DNA from: a virus
Reading direction: 5' to 3' (one strand)
Length of the DNA stretch: 62,086 bases
IMG/VR virus record: IMGVR_UViG_3300009093_000013
Coordinates: 1-62,086 of that record
Translations under genes and position numbers: made by a program
Shown: one piece after another, positions 40,436-47,542 of the stretch
Numbering within the stretch: the first letter of the stretch is position 1
Layout of the letters: each line of letters opens with the position of its first letter
The notes under the pieces: model-generated
Databases searched by the model: none
What the model was told of the DNA's origin: nothing
Seen by the model: only the letters and a program-made list of their open reading frames with translations

Positions 40436-41469
40436 GCTGGCACCACCTGTAAAAGGTCGGGCTGGAACTGACCTTTCGCCGGGGCTCTGGCACTCACGCG
40501 GTAATCAGCGAAGTCGGGGCATTTGCCGCGATAGATTCCTGAGTTCACCCACCGCTGGAAATCCATCAGCCGTTGATGACCAATGTTGCCGTTATATCCC
40601 CCTAGGGGCAGGCGCTCCCGCCGCCGATCCTTGGTCATGATGTACGGCTTGATCTTGAGTTCCCGCATCCGATTGAAGCGGTGGAAGATCGACGCCCATG
40701 TCTCGTCTGGATCGTCTCCAGTCAGCATGTAGACCATGAGCGAACTCGGCTTGATGCCGACAGCGCGCAGGCGATCTACGCCACGAAAGAACAGGGCCTC
40801 ATCACCGATGCTATCCCATGCGGTATAGAGCCGGCTGCGCTTGAAGCTATCGTCGGTGAATTTAATGGAGGCGAGGTCAACGGCTATCTCATCGGTGATG
40901 ACGCGGATGTTGATGCCTTGGTTAAAGCAGACCTTGAATTTACCTTCCCGGATCTCGGCTAGGCGAGATTTCCAAACTACCTTTGGTACACCGAAGAAAT
41001 CGTTATCGAGAAGGTGGATGTGTTTCGGGTAGGGAGCGCCGCGCCAAATCGGTGCGATTTCGGACACCGGAACGGGCTTTCCTTCCTTGCCCGGGACCAC
41101 GCAGAAAGTGCATTTGAAACGGCATCCGCGTTGTGAGAAACCAAGGCTCGCGGTGAAATCCGGCCAATGGTCATAATCCACGCCATCATAATCGCCGATG
41201 ACGCTTTCGACCTTAAGCTTCCCCTCGGGGTCAACGCCCGTTCCACCGATTAGCGCTTCGGGAAACTCCCGGCGAAAAGCTTCGACATGCTTGCGGGAAT
41301 AGTCGAATATAGTGCTGCCGTAGACCGCGCCATAATCAGGCTCGTCCATCCGACGATACGGGGAACGCGAGAAATGTACGGCGTCGCCCCGAGCCTTGTG
41401 AAACCCGGAAAGCCTCATCAGGGCAAAGTTCGGCAGCTTGCCGTCCAGTTGGGTAAGGCGAACGTTCAC
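40432..41469 (-). CDS. Radical SAM enzyme
   Basis: 345 aa. A Cys-x3-Cys-x2-Cys [4Fe-4S] motif (C116, C120, C123) binds the cluster that activates SAM. The preceding 110 residues form a Rossmann-like region (E-A-L-I-G-G-T-G near 71-78) reminiscent of the B12-binding-linked radical SAM layout, but no Asp-x-His-x2-Gly cobalamin motif is evident. A tail of about 200 residues follows. GTG start overlapping the stop of a 33-codon ORF (GTGA). The substrate is unknown; tRNA or DNA base modification, or peptide modification, are possibilities. Confidence 0.8.
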   Translation of the reverse strand: MNVRLTQLDGKLPNFALMRLSGFHKARGDAVHFSRSPYRRMDEPDYGAVYGSTIFDYSRKHVEAFRREFPEALIGGTGVDPEGKLKVESVIGDYDGVDYDHWPDFTASLGFSQRGCRFKCTFCVVPGKEGKPVPVSEIAPIWRGAPYPKHIHLLDNDFFGVPKVVWKSRLAEIREGKFKVCFNQGINIRVITDEIAVDLASIKFTDDSFKRSRLYTAWDSIGDEALFFRGVDRLRAVGIKPSSLMVYMLTGDDPDETWASIFHRFNRMRELKIKPYIMTKDRRRERLPLGGYNGNIGHQRLMDFQRWVNSGIYRGKCPDFADYRVSARAPAKGQFQPDLLQVVPA

Positions 41470-41567
41470 GCTGCCCTCGCCACATCGAACAGCGTCTCTA
41501 CAACCCTCTCACCTTCCCCATTATCAGATACTGGAGGATGGTAGCCGGGGAGGATTAGGGTCTTCAT
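41466..41567 (-). CDS. 33-aa peptide coupled to the radical SAM gene
   Basis: ATG at 41567 overlaps the upstream stop (ATGA) and its own stop overlaps the radical SAM start. It opens M-K-T-L-I-L-P-G-Y-H-P-P and ends in a helical half. It may be a precursor or partner of the enzyme, a truncated N-terminal domain, or a coupling leader. Confidence 0.5.
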   Translation of the reverse strand: MKTLILPGYHPPVSDNGEGERVVETLFDVARAA

Positions 41568-41821
41568 TGGACGAAGGCTTCCTGCTTCCCGGGGTGGCCG
41601 ACGTGCTTCCTGCGCTCGTAGGACTGCACGATCACCTTGCCGGCCTCTTCAGCGGCCTGCTTTTTCTGCTCAGCTATTTCCGGCTTCATGGCGCGGGCCA
41701 CAGCGAGGGCGAGTTCTCGGAATGCCTTCGCCTGTCCGTGATGGTGGCGACGGGCTTTGGAGAGATTCGCCTTGGCATGGTCAATCGCCGGATCGACTAG
41801 AAGAAGCCTGAGTTGTGACAT
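41564..41821 (-). CDS. Small helical, basic phage protein
   Basis: 85 aa from the ATG at 41821 after GGAGG. A long amphipathic helix rich in Ala, Lys, His and Arg with a H-H-H patch near 26-28. Not recognised. Confidence 0.5.
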   Translation of the reverse strand: MSQLRLLLVDPAIDHAKANLSKARRHHHGQAKAFRELALAVARAMKPEIAEQKKQAAEEAGKVIVQSYERRKHVGHPGKQEAFVQ

Positions 41822-41836
41822 CACTTCTTCGCCTCC

Positions 41837-42223
41837 CTATCGATCCAGTCCTGGAGTTTCGCTGCCAAGCCAGAATAGAAATCGGCCTTGTCGCTCAGCT
41901 TCTCCGCCTTCTTCAGCAGCCGTTTCACTCTCCATCGCGCGACGCTTAATCTCAGCGACATTTTCCCGTGTCTTTCTGATAGAGGTCTGTATGCGGGCGA
42001 TGTCCTGTCGCCGCGTCATGTCCTGCCAGAGAGCGCGTTGAACGCGGGCAGCCTCTTCAAGTTTCTCGCGTGCCTCCTGCGGGGGATTTCCCTTCTTGTA
42101 GAAGAACGCGACGATACGAGCGTACGAAAGGCCGCTGGCCTCCGATGCCCGCACAAGAGCAGACTGTCGGGATTCCCCTGGAATTCCGGGTAGTGCGCAG
42201 TCGAGTACTAGGCTGCGGGTGTC
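41837..42223 (-). CDS. HTH-like helical phage protein
   Basis: 128 aa from the ATG at 42223, chosen because the gene upstream ends 5 bases before it; longer starts overlap. An N-terminal S-G-L-S-Y-A-R-I-V-A-F-F-Y-K helix could be the recognition helix of an HTH. The rest is a coiled-coil-rich segment. Confidence 0.5.
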   Translation of the reverse strand, partial: DTRSLVLDCALPGIPGESRQSALVRASEASGLSYARIVAFFYKKGNPPQEAREKLEEAARVQRALWQDMTRRQDIARIQTSIRKTRENVAEIKRRAMESETAAEEGGEAERQGRFLFWLGSETPGLDR

Positions 42224-42227
42224 CATC

Positions 42228-42497
42228 TCACTTTTTCCATTTTGGAAAGACTTTTTCTCCACCTGAAACATCCCTTCGATCATTGTCGGGGCGTTCAGGA
42301 GGACACGAGAGATGCATGGACCTAGGCATATCAGCGAATTCACGGATCTGATCTTGGCGGAACTGTCCGTGACCGCTGGTTGCCAAAGGTGCGTCGTCGT
42401 TAACCTGGCCGAATGGAGGCATGCTCACGCTCGTGCCAAAACCAAAACAAGCGTAGCTACCGAGAGCCAAGCGGTGGCACTGTTCGAGGGGGGTCAT
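42228..42497 (-). CDS. Small phage protein, unknown
   Basis: 89 aa starting in an ATGA overlap with the zinc-finger HTH gene. Contains several His, Cys and Asp residues but no clear motif. A rightward frame (42312-42545) also stays open but lacks a ribosome-binding site. Confidence 0.4.
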   Translation of the reverse strand: MTPLEQCHRLALGSYACFGFGTSVSMPPFGQVNDDAPLATSGHGQFRQDQIREFADMPRSMHLSCPPERPDNDRRDVSGGEKVFPKWKK

Positions 42498-42856
42498 AGC
42501 CGCCCCACGGAATGCGCGGTTACGAACCTAGCGGCCTCGCCGTGACCGCAGGACTTGCATCGGTCACAGATGCGATTGTGCGGACCGTCGCTAACAAAAT
42601 CCCGATGGCACGAGAGGCAATCGCGGATCGAACGGGTAGAGACAGGCGTCTTGAACCGTTTGGCGGAGGATCGCTTCTGTATCGGCTTGTCGAGAGAGGC
42701 CCAGACCAGCGCCCTAACCTTATCCCTCACGCGGGAATAGGGCATGCCGAGGATGCGGGCGATCTCCGGGACGGGCGTCCCATCAACCAGATGCTGCGCG
42801 ATCAATTCCGCCTGTTCGCTCGTGAAGCGGATGTAATTTCCCGCACCCCGGCTCAT
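42494..42856 (-). CDS. HTH plus zinc-finger regulator
   Basis: 120 aa. Residues about 25-50 (I-A-Q-H-L-V-D-G-T-P-V-P-E-I-A-R-I-L-G-M) make a HTH, and C-L-S-C-H-R...C-D-R-C-K at about 80-100 forms a four-Cys zinc site. It is the first convincing gene after the structured gap and probably controls the early leftward operon. Confidence 0.65.
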   Translation of the reverse strand: MSRGAGNYIRFTSEQAELIAQHLVDGTPVPEIARILGMPYSRVRDKVRALVWASLDKPIQKRSSAKRFKTPVSTRSIRDCLSCHRDFVSDGPHNRICDRCKSCGHGEAARFVTAHSVGRL

Positions 42857-42943
42857 GTCAGGTCCTTCGTGTTCGGATTATTCCCGTATATCGGGTTGAT
42901 CTCGTCGGAGAGGGGTGGTGGGTCCATGTTTGGGGACCACGGG

Positions 42944-43023
42944 CGTTCCTGCGGCGATGCTGAAGCCGAACTCCTAACAGCCGGAATATGCCCACTACGG
43001 GCGGCCAAGCCGCCGCAGGAACG
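42944..43023. repeat. 12-bp perfect inverted repeat, 56-nt spacer
   Basis: CGTTCCTGCGGC at 42944-42955 matches GCCGCAGGAACG at 43012-43023. The spacer contains two near-identical TGCCCAYTACGGGCG copies (one just after the first arm region, one beyond). Confidence 0.6.
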
Positions 43024-43465
43024 AGGGCTGCCCATTACGGGCGAAACTGTGCCGTCTCTCCGAGCTGTCACGCCTGTATCTTCCGGACCAGCCCGAAAGC
43101 TGCCTCTCGCGTATCCGGCGTTCGATTGCGTTGCCGGTCTTTCCCGGCTGTCAGCCCGAGCGTCGGGCACGGTATACGACGGAATCCTTTCTGATCCCGT
43201 CGTGTTCTGGAATGCGCTGTGGGCGTTCTGCGGGCCAGCCAACCCTCTGCGGGAAGGCTCAGCCGTCGCCGGCCGGCGCCGATCGGTCAGATGTCGGTGT
43301 GCTTCAGCACTGCAAGCAAGGACGGAATGTGACAACATCGCGTCATGTGCGGCTCCTTTCTTTGGTGGCGAGTTTGGCGGAAATGCGGGAAGCTCCCGCT
43401 TGCCGAGCCAACGCCCGGCGCTGTCCCCGATGGAGGCAATTTCGTCCACCAACGGGGTAACGGAA

Positions 43466-43497
43466 GAAAAGACCCCGACAGCCGAAGCCATCGGGGT
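43466..43497 (-). terminator. Terminator for the leftward immunity operon
   Basis: On the minus strand ACCCCGA and TCGGGGT pair around a 12-nt loop and are followed by CTTTTCTT. It would stop transcription from the cro-side operon before the replication genes, so antitermination or a second promoter is needed. Confidence 0.75.
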
Positions 43498-43637
43498 TAG
43501 CACCGCGCATAGGCCACCAGGGAGGGGTGACGACCGCGAGGGAATGCGGCGCGCGGTTGACGACAAAGAGGAAGCCGATCCGCAGAAAGCGAACCGGGAA
43601 AAGTGGTCACGGTGGCTGAGGCAGGAGGGCGCACCCA

Positions 43638-43817
43638 TCAATACGGCTCCTTCCAATAGGAGCCGTAGGGCGGGTGAGCCATCACGAAGTCCCGACGGGA
43701 AGCCGCCAAGTGCATGAGCACTCGGAAGGTCAGGATCAGCGCGTCAACACCGGAATGGTATTTGACGGCACGGGCGAATATCTCAGCCTCGGCTCTGTGG
43801 GTTTCCGGGCGGATCAC
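43638..43817 (-). CDS. Small phage protein
   Basis: 59 aa from GTG at 43817, which overlaps the upstream TGA; the longer start at 43832 is less likely. Helical, with His and Arg patches. Last gene before the terminator. Confidence 0.45.
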   Translation of the reverse strand: MIRPETHRAEAEIFARAVKYHSGVDALILTFRVLMHLAASRRDFVMAHPPYGSYWKEPY

Positions 43818-43993
43818 CAGTGGCGCTCCCATTCGGAATACCGAGGCTCAAGCTTGGCCGCCCGCCACAGCCCAACATACGACTTGACCAGCCATATGAA
43901 TCCACAGAGGGCGGCGAAGAGAAGGCAGCAAGCTCCGTACAGTTGCTCGCCCTGGAGGGTTTGGAGCGTGTCCAAGAGGTGGTGGCCGGTCAT
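43814..43993 (-). CDS. Single-TM protein (59 aa)
   Basis: ATG at 43993 overlaps the upstream stop (ATGA). A hydrophobic helix at about 20-38 is followed by a basic/aromatic tail. Confidence 0.55.
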   Translation of the reverse strand: MTGHHLLDTLQTLQGEQLYGACCLLFAALCGFIWLVKSYVGLWRAAKLEPRYSEWERHW

Positions 43994-44157
43994 GATTGCA
44001 CCGGGGGCTTGGGGGCTTGCCACTTGAGACCAGATTCGATCAGCGCAATGCGGGCGATCTGCCGAGCGGTCTCTCCGCCAAGTGGACGCCCGCAATCGGT
44101 TCGACCAACGGCAATCCGGCTCAGCGCATCCAGAAGCGTTTCGGATTGGGCGCTCAT
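43990..44157 (-). CDS. Small soluble phage protein (55 aa)
   Basis: ATG at 44157 overlaps the upstream stop. Helical: E-T-L-L-D-A-L-S-R-I-A near the start. Coupled to two membrane-protein genes. Confidence 0.5.
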   Translation of the reverse strand: MSAQSETLLDALSRIAVGRTDCGRPLGGETARQIARIALIESGLKWQAPKPPVQS

Positions 44158-44348
44158 GGCTGCGCCGACGCAATCAGCCCAGCCGCAACCGAGAACCACA
44201 CGATGAACCCAAGAGACACCAGGGCGAGACCCCGGAAGTCAGCGAGCGTTCTGTGCTCAGGCTTGGTCGAGATCGTCCAGACGCCGAAGCCGATGGCAAA
44301 GGAAAAGCCGGCGGTCAGGAGAACTGTAATGAGGATGAGCGGTGTCAC
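44154..44348 (-). CDS. Two-TM membrane protein (64 aa)
   Basis: GTG start overlaps the upstream TGA. Hydrophobic helices at about 3-25 and 41-60. Possibly an immunity or exclusion protein made in the lysogen or early after infection. Confidence 0.55.
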   Translation of the reverse strand: MTPLILITVLLTAGFSFAIGFGVWTISTKPEHRTLADFRGLALVSLGFIVWFSVAAGLIASAQP

Positions 44349-44479
44349 GGTTCCCAGTCCTCCGGGTCACGAGCAGGAAGAGTCGCCCAATCCTCCGCAA
44401 CAGCCTTCCTGCCCTTAGCCAAGGCACGGGGAATCAATATGGCTGCTAATAGACAGGGAATGAGGAGGAGCCAGGGCAT
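44345..44479 (-). CDS. Small N-anchored protein (44 aa)
   Basis: ATG at 44479 shares a base with the cro-like stop (TAATG). A hydrophobic N-terminus (residues 2-20) precedes a polar tail. Tight coupling supports expression. Confidence 0.55.
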   Translation of the reverse strand: MPWLLLIPCLLAAILIPRALAKGRKAVAEDWATLPARDPEDWEP

Positions 44480-44640
44480 TAGGCTGCGTCCTCAAGGTTG
44501 AGAAAGTCGTTTGCTGTGACCTCGCCGCCCGTCTCACGGATGATCGCCACCATGTTCTTGTCGGACGGCTTCAACTCGCCGCGAAGCCAGCGATAGATGC
44601 TGTTCGCCTGTCCCAAGCCGAGGCGCTTGCCCATTTGCAT
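44479..44640 (-). CDS. Cro-like repressor
   Basis: The 53-aa frame from ATG at 44640 includes the HTH (G-K-R-L-G-L-G-Q-A-N-S-I-Y-R-W-L). The same frame is open back to about 44700 and encodes a plausible extra N-terminal helix (L-S-T-W-L-E-K-N-D) that Cro proteins normally have, but contains no ATG, GTG or TTG there. A noncanonical start or leaderless initiation is possible. It is the first gene leftward of the operator-bearing promoter at 44687-44714. Confidence 0.65.
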   Translation of the reverse strand: MQMGKRLGLGQANSIYRWLRGELKPSDKNMVAIIRETGGEVTANDFLNLEDAA

Positions 44641-44686
44641 GGGGCTAACGTCGTTCTTTTCGAGCCATGTGCTGAGTTTAGGACGA

Positions 44687-44714
44687 CAATTTAGCGGGAT
44701 CGGCTATCATGTCA
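44687..44714 (-). promoter_or_regulatory. Leftward immunity promoter
   Basis: TTGACA (44709-44714) and TAAATT (44687-44692), 16 nt apart on the minus strand. Operator 44690-44706 overlaps the -10 and spacer, so repressor binding would block it. Confidence 0.8.
44690..44706. promoter_or_regulatory. Repressor operator 1 (TTAGC-N7-GCTAT)
   Basis: One of four 17-bp sites sharing TTAGC-N7-GCTAW around the repressor gene. It overlaps the leftward promoter. Confidence 0.8.
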
Positions 44715-44720
44715 ACAAAA

Positions 44721-44737
44721 ATTAGCGGATTTCGCTT
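44721..44737. promoter_or_regulatory. Repressor operator 2 (TTAGC-N7-GCTTA)
   Basis: A second copy 31 bp from the first, with one half-site less perfect. Spacing near three helical turns suits cooperative dimer binding. Confidence 0.7.
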
Positions 44738-44762
44738 ATCGCGCAATTCCGGGGATTTGTGT

Positions 44763-45362
44763 ATGCCCGGCGACATGGCCGCACCAACGAATCGCTTAGA
44801 GTTCTGGCGGAAGGAGAGGGGATTGTCGCGCAGGGCACTGGGCGACCTGGCTAAATGTCACCCGCTCACAATCGAAAAATTAGAGCGCGGCAAGATGAGC
44901 TTGACCGACGAATGGCTTGCCCGCCTGGCACCGATTTTAGGTGTTGCGAAGGGCGAAATTTTGGAAGACAGTAACGCCATTCCAATTAACGTCAAGATAA
45001 TCCCTGTCCTTAAGTGGGGCGACGGGCGGGACCTGGGGGAATCTCCCAATATGGGCGACACAGTTGCTGTTGCCACCGATCTGGATGACCTGAGGGCCAC
45101 CCGTGTTGTGGGCAATGCTATGAGTAGGGTCGCGGCAGCAGATACCGTGATCATCTTCGATAAGAGTGACCTAGAGCTGGTCAATCGGAAGCGCTATCTC
45201 ATACGTCTCAACGGTGAGATTTTTTTTCGACAATTTAAGAATGTTGGCGGCCCTCCCCGCTTCGAAGCGGAAAGCACGGAGGTTTACGAGGCCATCTACC
45301 CGTCCGATCTCAATCCCGTAGAGGTTATTGCGAGGGTGTTGCACGCTGTCGCCGATTTGTGA
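44763..45362 (+). CDS. Repressor with inactive S24 (LexA-like) domain
   Basis: 199 aa. The ATG at 44763 has GGGGA 7 nt before it; earlier in-frame ATG codons overlap the promoter. N-terminal HTH at about 11-45 (L-S-R-R-A-L-G-D-L-A-K-C-H-P-L-T-I-E-K-L). The C-terminal part follows the S24/LexA fold, but where the nucleophile motif G-D-S-M is usual it has G-N-A-M (residues 117-120), and the general-base Lys is replaced by Arg (F-F-R-Q-F, 154-158). It should therefore bind the four operators but not cleave itself. Confidence 0.85.
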   Translation: MPGDMAAPTNRLEFWRKERGLSRRALGDLAKCHPLTIEKLERGKMSLTDEWLARLAPILGVAKGEILEDSNAIPINVKIIPVLKWGDGRDLGESPNMGDTVAVATDLDDLRATRVVGNAMSRVAAADTVIIFDKSDLELVNRKRYLIRLNGEIFFRQFKNVGGPPRFEAESTEVYEAIYPSDLNPVEVIARVLHAVADL

Positions 45363-45379
45363 TTAGCGAGATCGGCTAA
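45363..45379. promoter_or_regulatory. Repressor operator 3 (TTAGC-N7-GCTAA)
   Basis: The most symmetric copy, with full TTAGC/GCTAA arms. It lies just after the repressor stop and upstream of the rightward promoter. Confidence 0.8.
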
Positions 45380-45387
45380 AAAACTTC

Positions 45388-45415
45388 TGGACATGTTAGC
45401 GTAATCCGCTATAGT
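45388..45415 (+). promoter_or_regulatory. Rightward early promoter
   Basis: TGGACA (45388-45393) and TATAGT (45410-45415) with a 16-nt spacer. Operator 4 covers the spacer and touches the -10. Confidence 0.8.
45396..45412. promoter_or_regulatory. Repressor operator 4 (TTAGC-N7-GCTAT)
   Basis: A fourth copy, 33 bp from the third, over the rightward promoter. The pair of operators on each side mirrors lambda oL and oR. Confidence 0.8.
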
Positions 45416-45459
45416 CGCTCCATCACGCCATTGATTGGCGGAAAGATGGGGACGATAGA

Positions 45460-46095
45460 ATGGCGCAGACAATCGAAATTATCGCTGACCGCCTGGAGCG
45501 GCTTCAGTCTTTCTCCCTCGGTAAGGGGTCGCACACCTCAATCGAGAATGGCGCCTGCATCATGGAGGCCGCTGCCTGGATCGCCGGGGAGCGCTGGTCC
45601 GACCATCCGAAATGCGCCTGCCCAGTCATCACTGCATTTCTGCAGAACTGGAATGACAGCCTTTCGGATGAGGACCGCAATCGGCTCTTGAAGCCGCTAG
45701 TCCTGCGCGTCGTTGGAACTCGGGCAACACCGGAAATCGAAAAGCGCCGCGCCATTATGGCGGCCGATTGGTATGTCCGCGTCCAGACGCCCACATGGCT
45801 GCGGCTCGCTGGACTGGCCGAGCAAGCCGATGCGGTCGCCGCGCTTCCCGAAATCACCGATTTCCTACAATGCCCATCGCTGATGCCGGTGCTGACCGCC
45901 GTCCGCGATCAATCGTCGGCGGCACGGTCGGCGGCAGAGTCGGCGGCATGGTCGGCGGCACGGTCGGCGGCACGGTCGGCGGCAGAGTCGGCGGCACGGT
46001 CGGCCCTCGAAACCACCCGCATTGAACTCCAGCAGTCAGCCCTCGATCTGGTCATTCGCATGATCGATCTGAGTGCGCTTCCCGTCGCCGCCTAA
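45460..46095 (+). CDS. First rightward early protein, with SAAx tetrapeptide repeats
   Basis: 211 aa. A globular N-terminal 145 residues contain C-A-C near 52-54. From about residue 151 a tandem of S-A-A-R/E/W tetrapeptides (encoded by seven 12-bp units) makes an Ala-rich helix, then a short C-terminal helix. As first gene of the repressed operon it could be an antirepressor or lysogeny-breaking protein (inference). No family assigned. Confidence 0.65.
   Translation: MAQTIEIIADRLERLQSFSLGKGSHTSIENGACIMEAAAWIAGERWSDHPKCACPVITAFLQNWNDSLSDEDRNRLLKPLVLRVVGTRATPEIEKRRAIMAADWYVRVQTPTWLRLAGLAEQADAVAALPEITDFLQCPSLMPVLTAVRDQSSAARSAAESAAWSAARSAARSAAESAARSALETTRIELQQSALDLVIRMIDLSALPVAA
45916..45999 (+). 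repeat. Seven tandem 12-bp units, in frame
   Basis: The unit is TCGGCGGCAnnG, with variants CG, GA and TG at the two variable bases. Because it is 12 bp long, gain or loss of units would lengthen or shorten the protein without a frameshift. Confidence 0.9.
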
Positions 46096-46123
46096 CCCCA
46101 AAGGTAACGGGAGAGCAGATATC

Positions 46124-46423
46124 ATGGCACTCACCAATATTTTCCGCGAGCCTCGCCGAGAGATCACTGAGAGCGTCATCGGGATCACGATCATCGGCGC
46201 CCTTGGATATGCCGATCTCAAATTTGCTCGTTGGCTTCAGGAGGTATCCGGCCCAGGCTACAATGAGGTCCCGTGGCCCCTCGGGATGATGGTTGGCCTC
46301 CTAGTCGCTGCGGTCTTCATTTTCCTGCTTTTCCTCACTCACGAAGTCGGCGATTCCATCTGCGATGCGCTAGCTGAGCGCGGCCTGGAGCTTCGCCCGA
46401 AGAACCGTCCGGGGCGTCGGTGA
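46124..46423 (+). CDS. TM protein
   Basis: 99 aa from ATG at 46124 after a GGGAG site. Hydrophobic segments at about 20-33 (weak) and 51-72 (strong), then a charged C-terminus. It probably sits in the inner membrane. Confidence 0.6.
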   Translation: MALTNIFREPRREITESVIGITIIGALGYADLKFARWLQEVSGPGYNEVPWPLGMMVGLLVAAVFIFLLFLTHEVGDSICDALAERGLELRPKNRPGRR

Positions 46424-46809
46424 TGACCCACTCCCTGATCAATAGCGGCCTCTCCGTGGGTACTCGCTTCCCCGATGAATCCACCCATCATGAGTATAGC
46501 GCCGAGACGATGGACCGTGAGGCCGAACTGATCCGTCAGTCCGAGGCCGCTTTCGCTGAGCGCTTTGCCGCCGGCCTCGTCGGCTTCACCGAACTCTGCC
46601 GGGAAGCCGGTATGCCCCATCGCCAGATCAAGGCTTGCCGGGATGCCATCGGGTTATCGGTGGATCGGAGGGAGGTCTTCGCCGCGCTCGCATCGACCCT
46701 TCCGAGTGACATCGTTCGTGCCGGAAGCGTGTCGCATTACGTGGATGCCTATCTCCGGGAGATCGCGGCGGATGCAGGGCTGCTCCAGATGGCGGACGCT
46801 GCCGAATGA
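46423..46809 (+). CDS. Early phage protein, helical
   Basis: 128 aa starting in a TGATG overlap. The central C-R-E-A-G-M-P-H-R-Q-I-K looks like an HTH recognition element. Acidic and Ala-rich at both ends. ATGA-coupled to the next gene. Confidence 0.5.
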   Translation: MTHSLINSGLSVGTRFPDESTHHEYSAETMDREAELIRQSEAAFAERFAAGLVGFTELCREAGMPHRQIKACRDAIGLSVDRREVFAALASTLPSDIVRAGSVSHYVDAYLREIAADAGLLQMADAAE

Positions 46810-47174
46810 CTGACCTCATCGCCCAACTTCGCACCGCCGAGACAGTCGCCGAACAGGCAAATGCTGCCCTGGCGAACACACACAAGTTCGAGCGCGATCT
46901 ATCCGCAGCCACCGAGATCGTATGGCGAGCATTCCTCCGGGAACTGCCAGAGGATCGCCGCTCCCTGATCACGGCAGATGCCATGCGTGAAGCCGCCGAC
47001 GCCGCAGTCTCAAGGCTTCTATCCCCCATCCTCGAACCCACCCAGGAGCATGCCGAAGCAATGGCCAATGCCCTCTTTGAGATCGAGCGGGAACTTGCCG
47101 ATGAGCGGCTTGGGATAGGGGTATCGATACCTGCGCTCGATATGGCGGACCATCTTCGGGACGCTGCCGAATGA
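46806..47174 (+). CDS. Ala/Glu-rich helical early protein
   Basis: 122 aa, probably one long helical bundle with heptad-like repeats. No Cys. Coupled by ATGA on both sides. Unknown function. Confidence 0.55.
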   Translation: MTDLIAQLRTAETVAEQANAALANTHKFERDLSAATEIVWRAFLRELPEDRRSLITADAMREAADAAVSRLLSPILEPTQEHAEAMANALFEIERELADERLGIGVSIPALDMADHLRDAAE

Positions 47175-47542
47175 GCGCGAAATGGACCCAAGAGCAGGCT
47201 ATCGAGCTGTGCCGCAAGATCGAAGTGATCGCGCCGAAATACGGCTGTCACGTCGCCCTGACCGGCGGGACGCTCTACCACTTCGGGGAGCGGAAGGACG
47301 CCGACATCCTGTTCTACCGCATCCGGCAGATCGCCTACATCGACGTAGACGGCCTGATGCTCGCCCTGTCGGAGATCGGCATTGAGGCCATCCGTGATTA
47401 CGGCTGGTGCTACAAGGCGGCATACGGTGAGCAGCCGATAGACTTCTTCTTCCCGGAGCGCGACGGCATCGAATATCCGGGTCACTCAGACCCGCCAAGC
47501 GTGGCCTTTGCACCCACCGAGGAGCCGGAGGTCGTGTTCTGA
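47171..47542 (+). CDS. Nucleotidyltransferase-like protein
   Basis: 123 aa. V-A-L-T-G-G-T-L-Y-H-F-G near 28-39, followed by K-D-A-D-I-L-F near 42-48, resembles the G-G/S...D-x-D core of MNT-type nucleotidyltransferases. A later I-D-F-F-F-P could give the third acidic residue. Similar small proteins occur in phages; substrate unknown. Confidence 0.6.
   Translation: MSAKWTQEQAIELCRKIEVIAPKYGCHVALTGGTLYHFGERKDADILFYRIRQIAYIDVDGLMLALSEIGIEAIRDYGWCYKAAYGEQPIDFFFPERDGIEYPGHSDPPSVAFAPTEEPEVVF

Larger units (their letters stand above)
42857..43637. other. 780-bp gap: structured region and candidate origin or regulatory element
   Basis: No convincing gene. A leftward frame (42853-43656, 267 aa) and a rightward frame (42512-43717) both remain open but have non-coding composition. 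The region has a cluster of inverted repeats: CGTTCCTGCGGC (42944) with its complement at 43012, GCCCGA/TCGGGC at 43154-43168, ACGACGG/CCGTCGT at 43176-43203, and a terminator at 43466. A strong AAAGGAG site before a 19-codon frame lies near 43350. It must carry the promoter for the leftward replication operon. Confidence 0.4.

Noticed and set aside
42512-43717. 401-codon rightward open frame in the structured gap
   Set aside because: Composition is non-coding, it overlaps the HTH/zinc-finger gene and a terminator on the other strand, and it has no domain.
45916-45999. CRISPR-like array
   Set aside because: The units are contiguous 12-bp repeats without spacers and are inside a coding frame.
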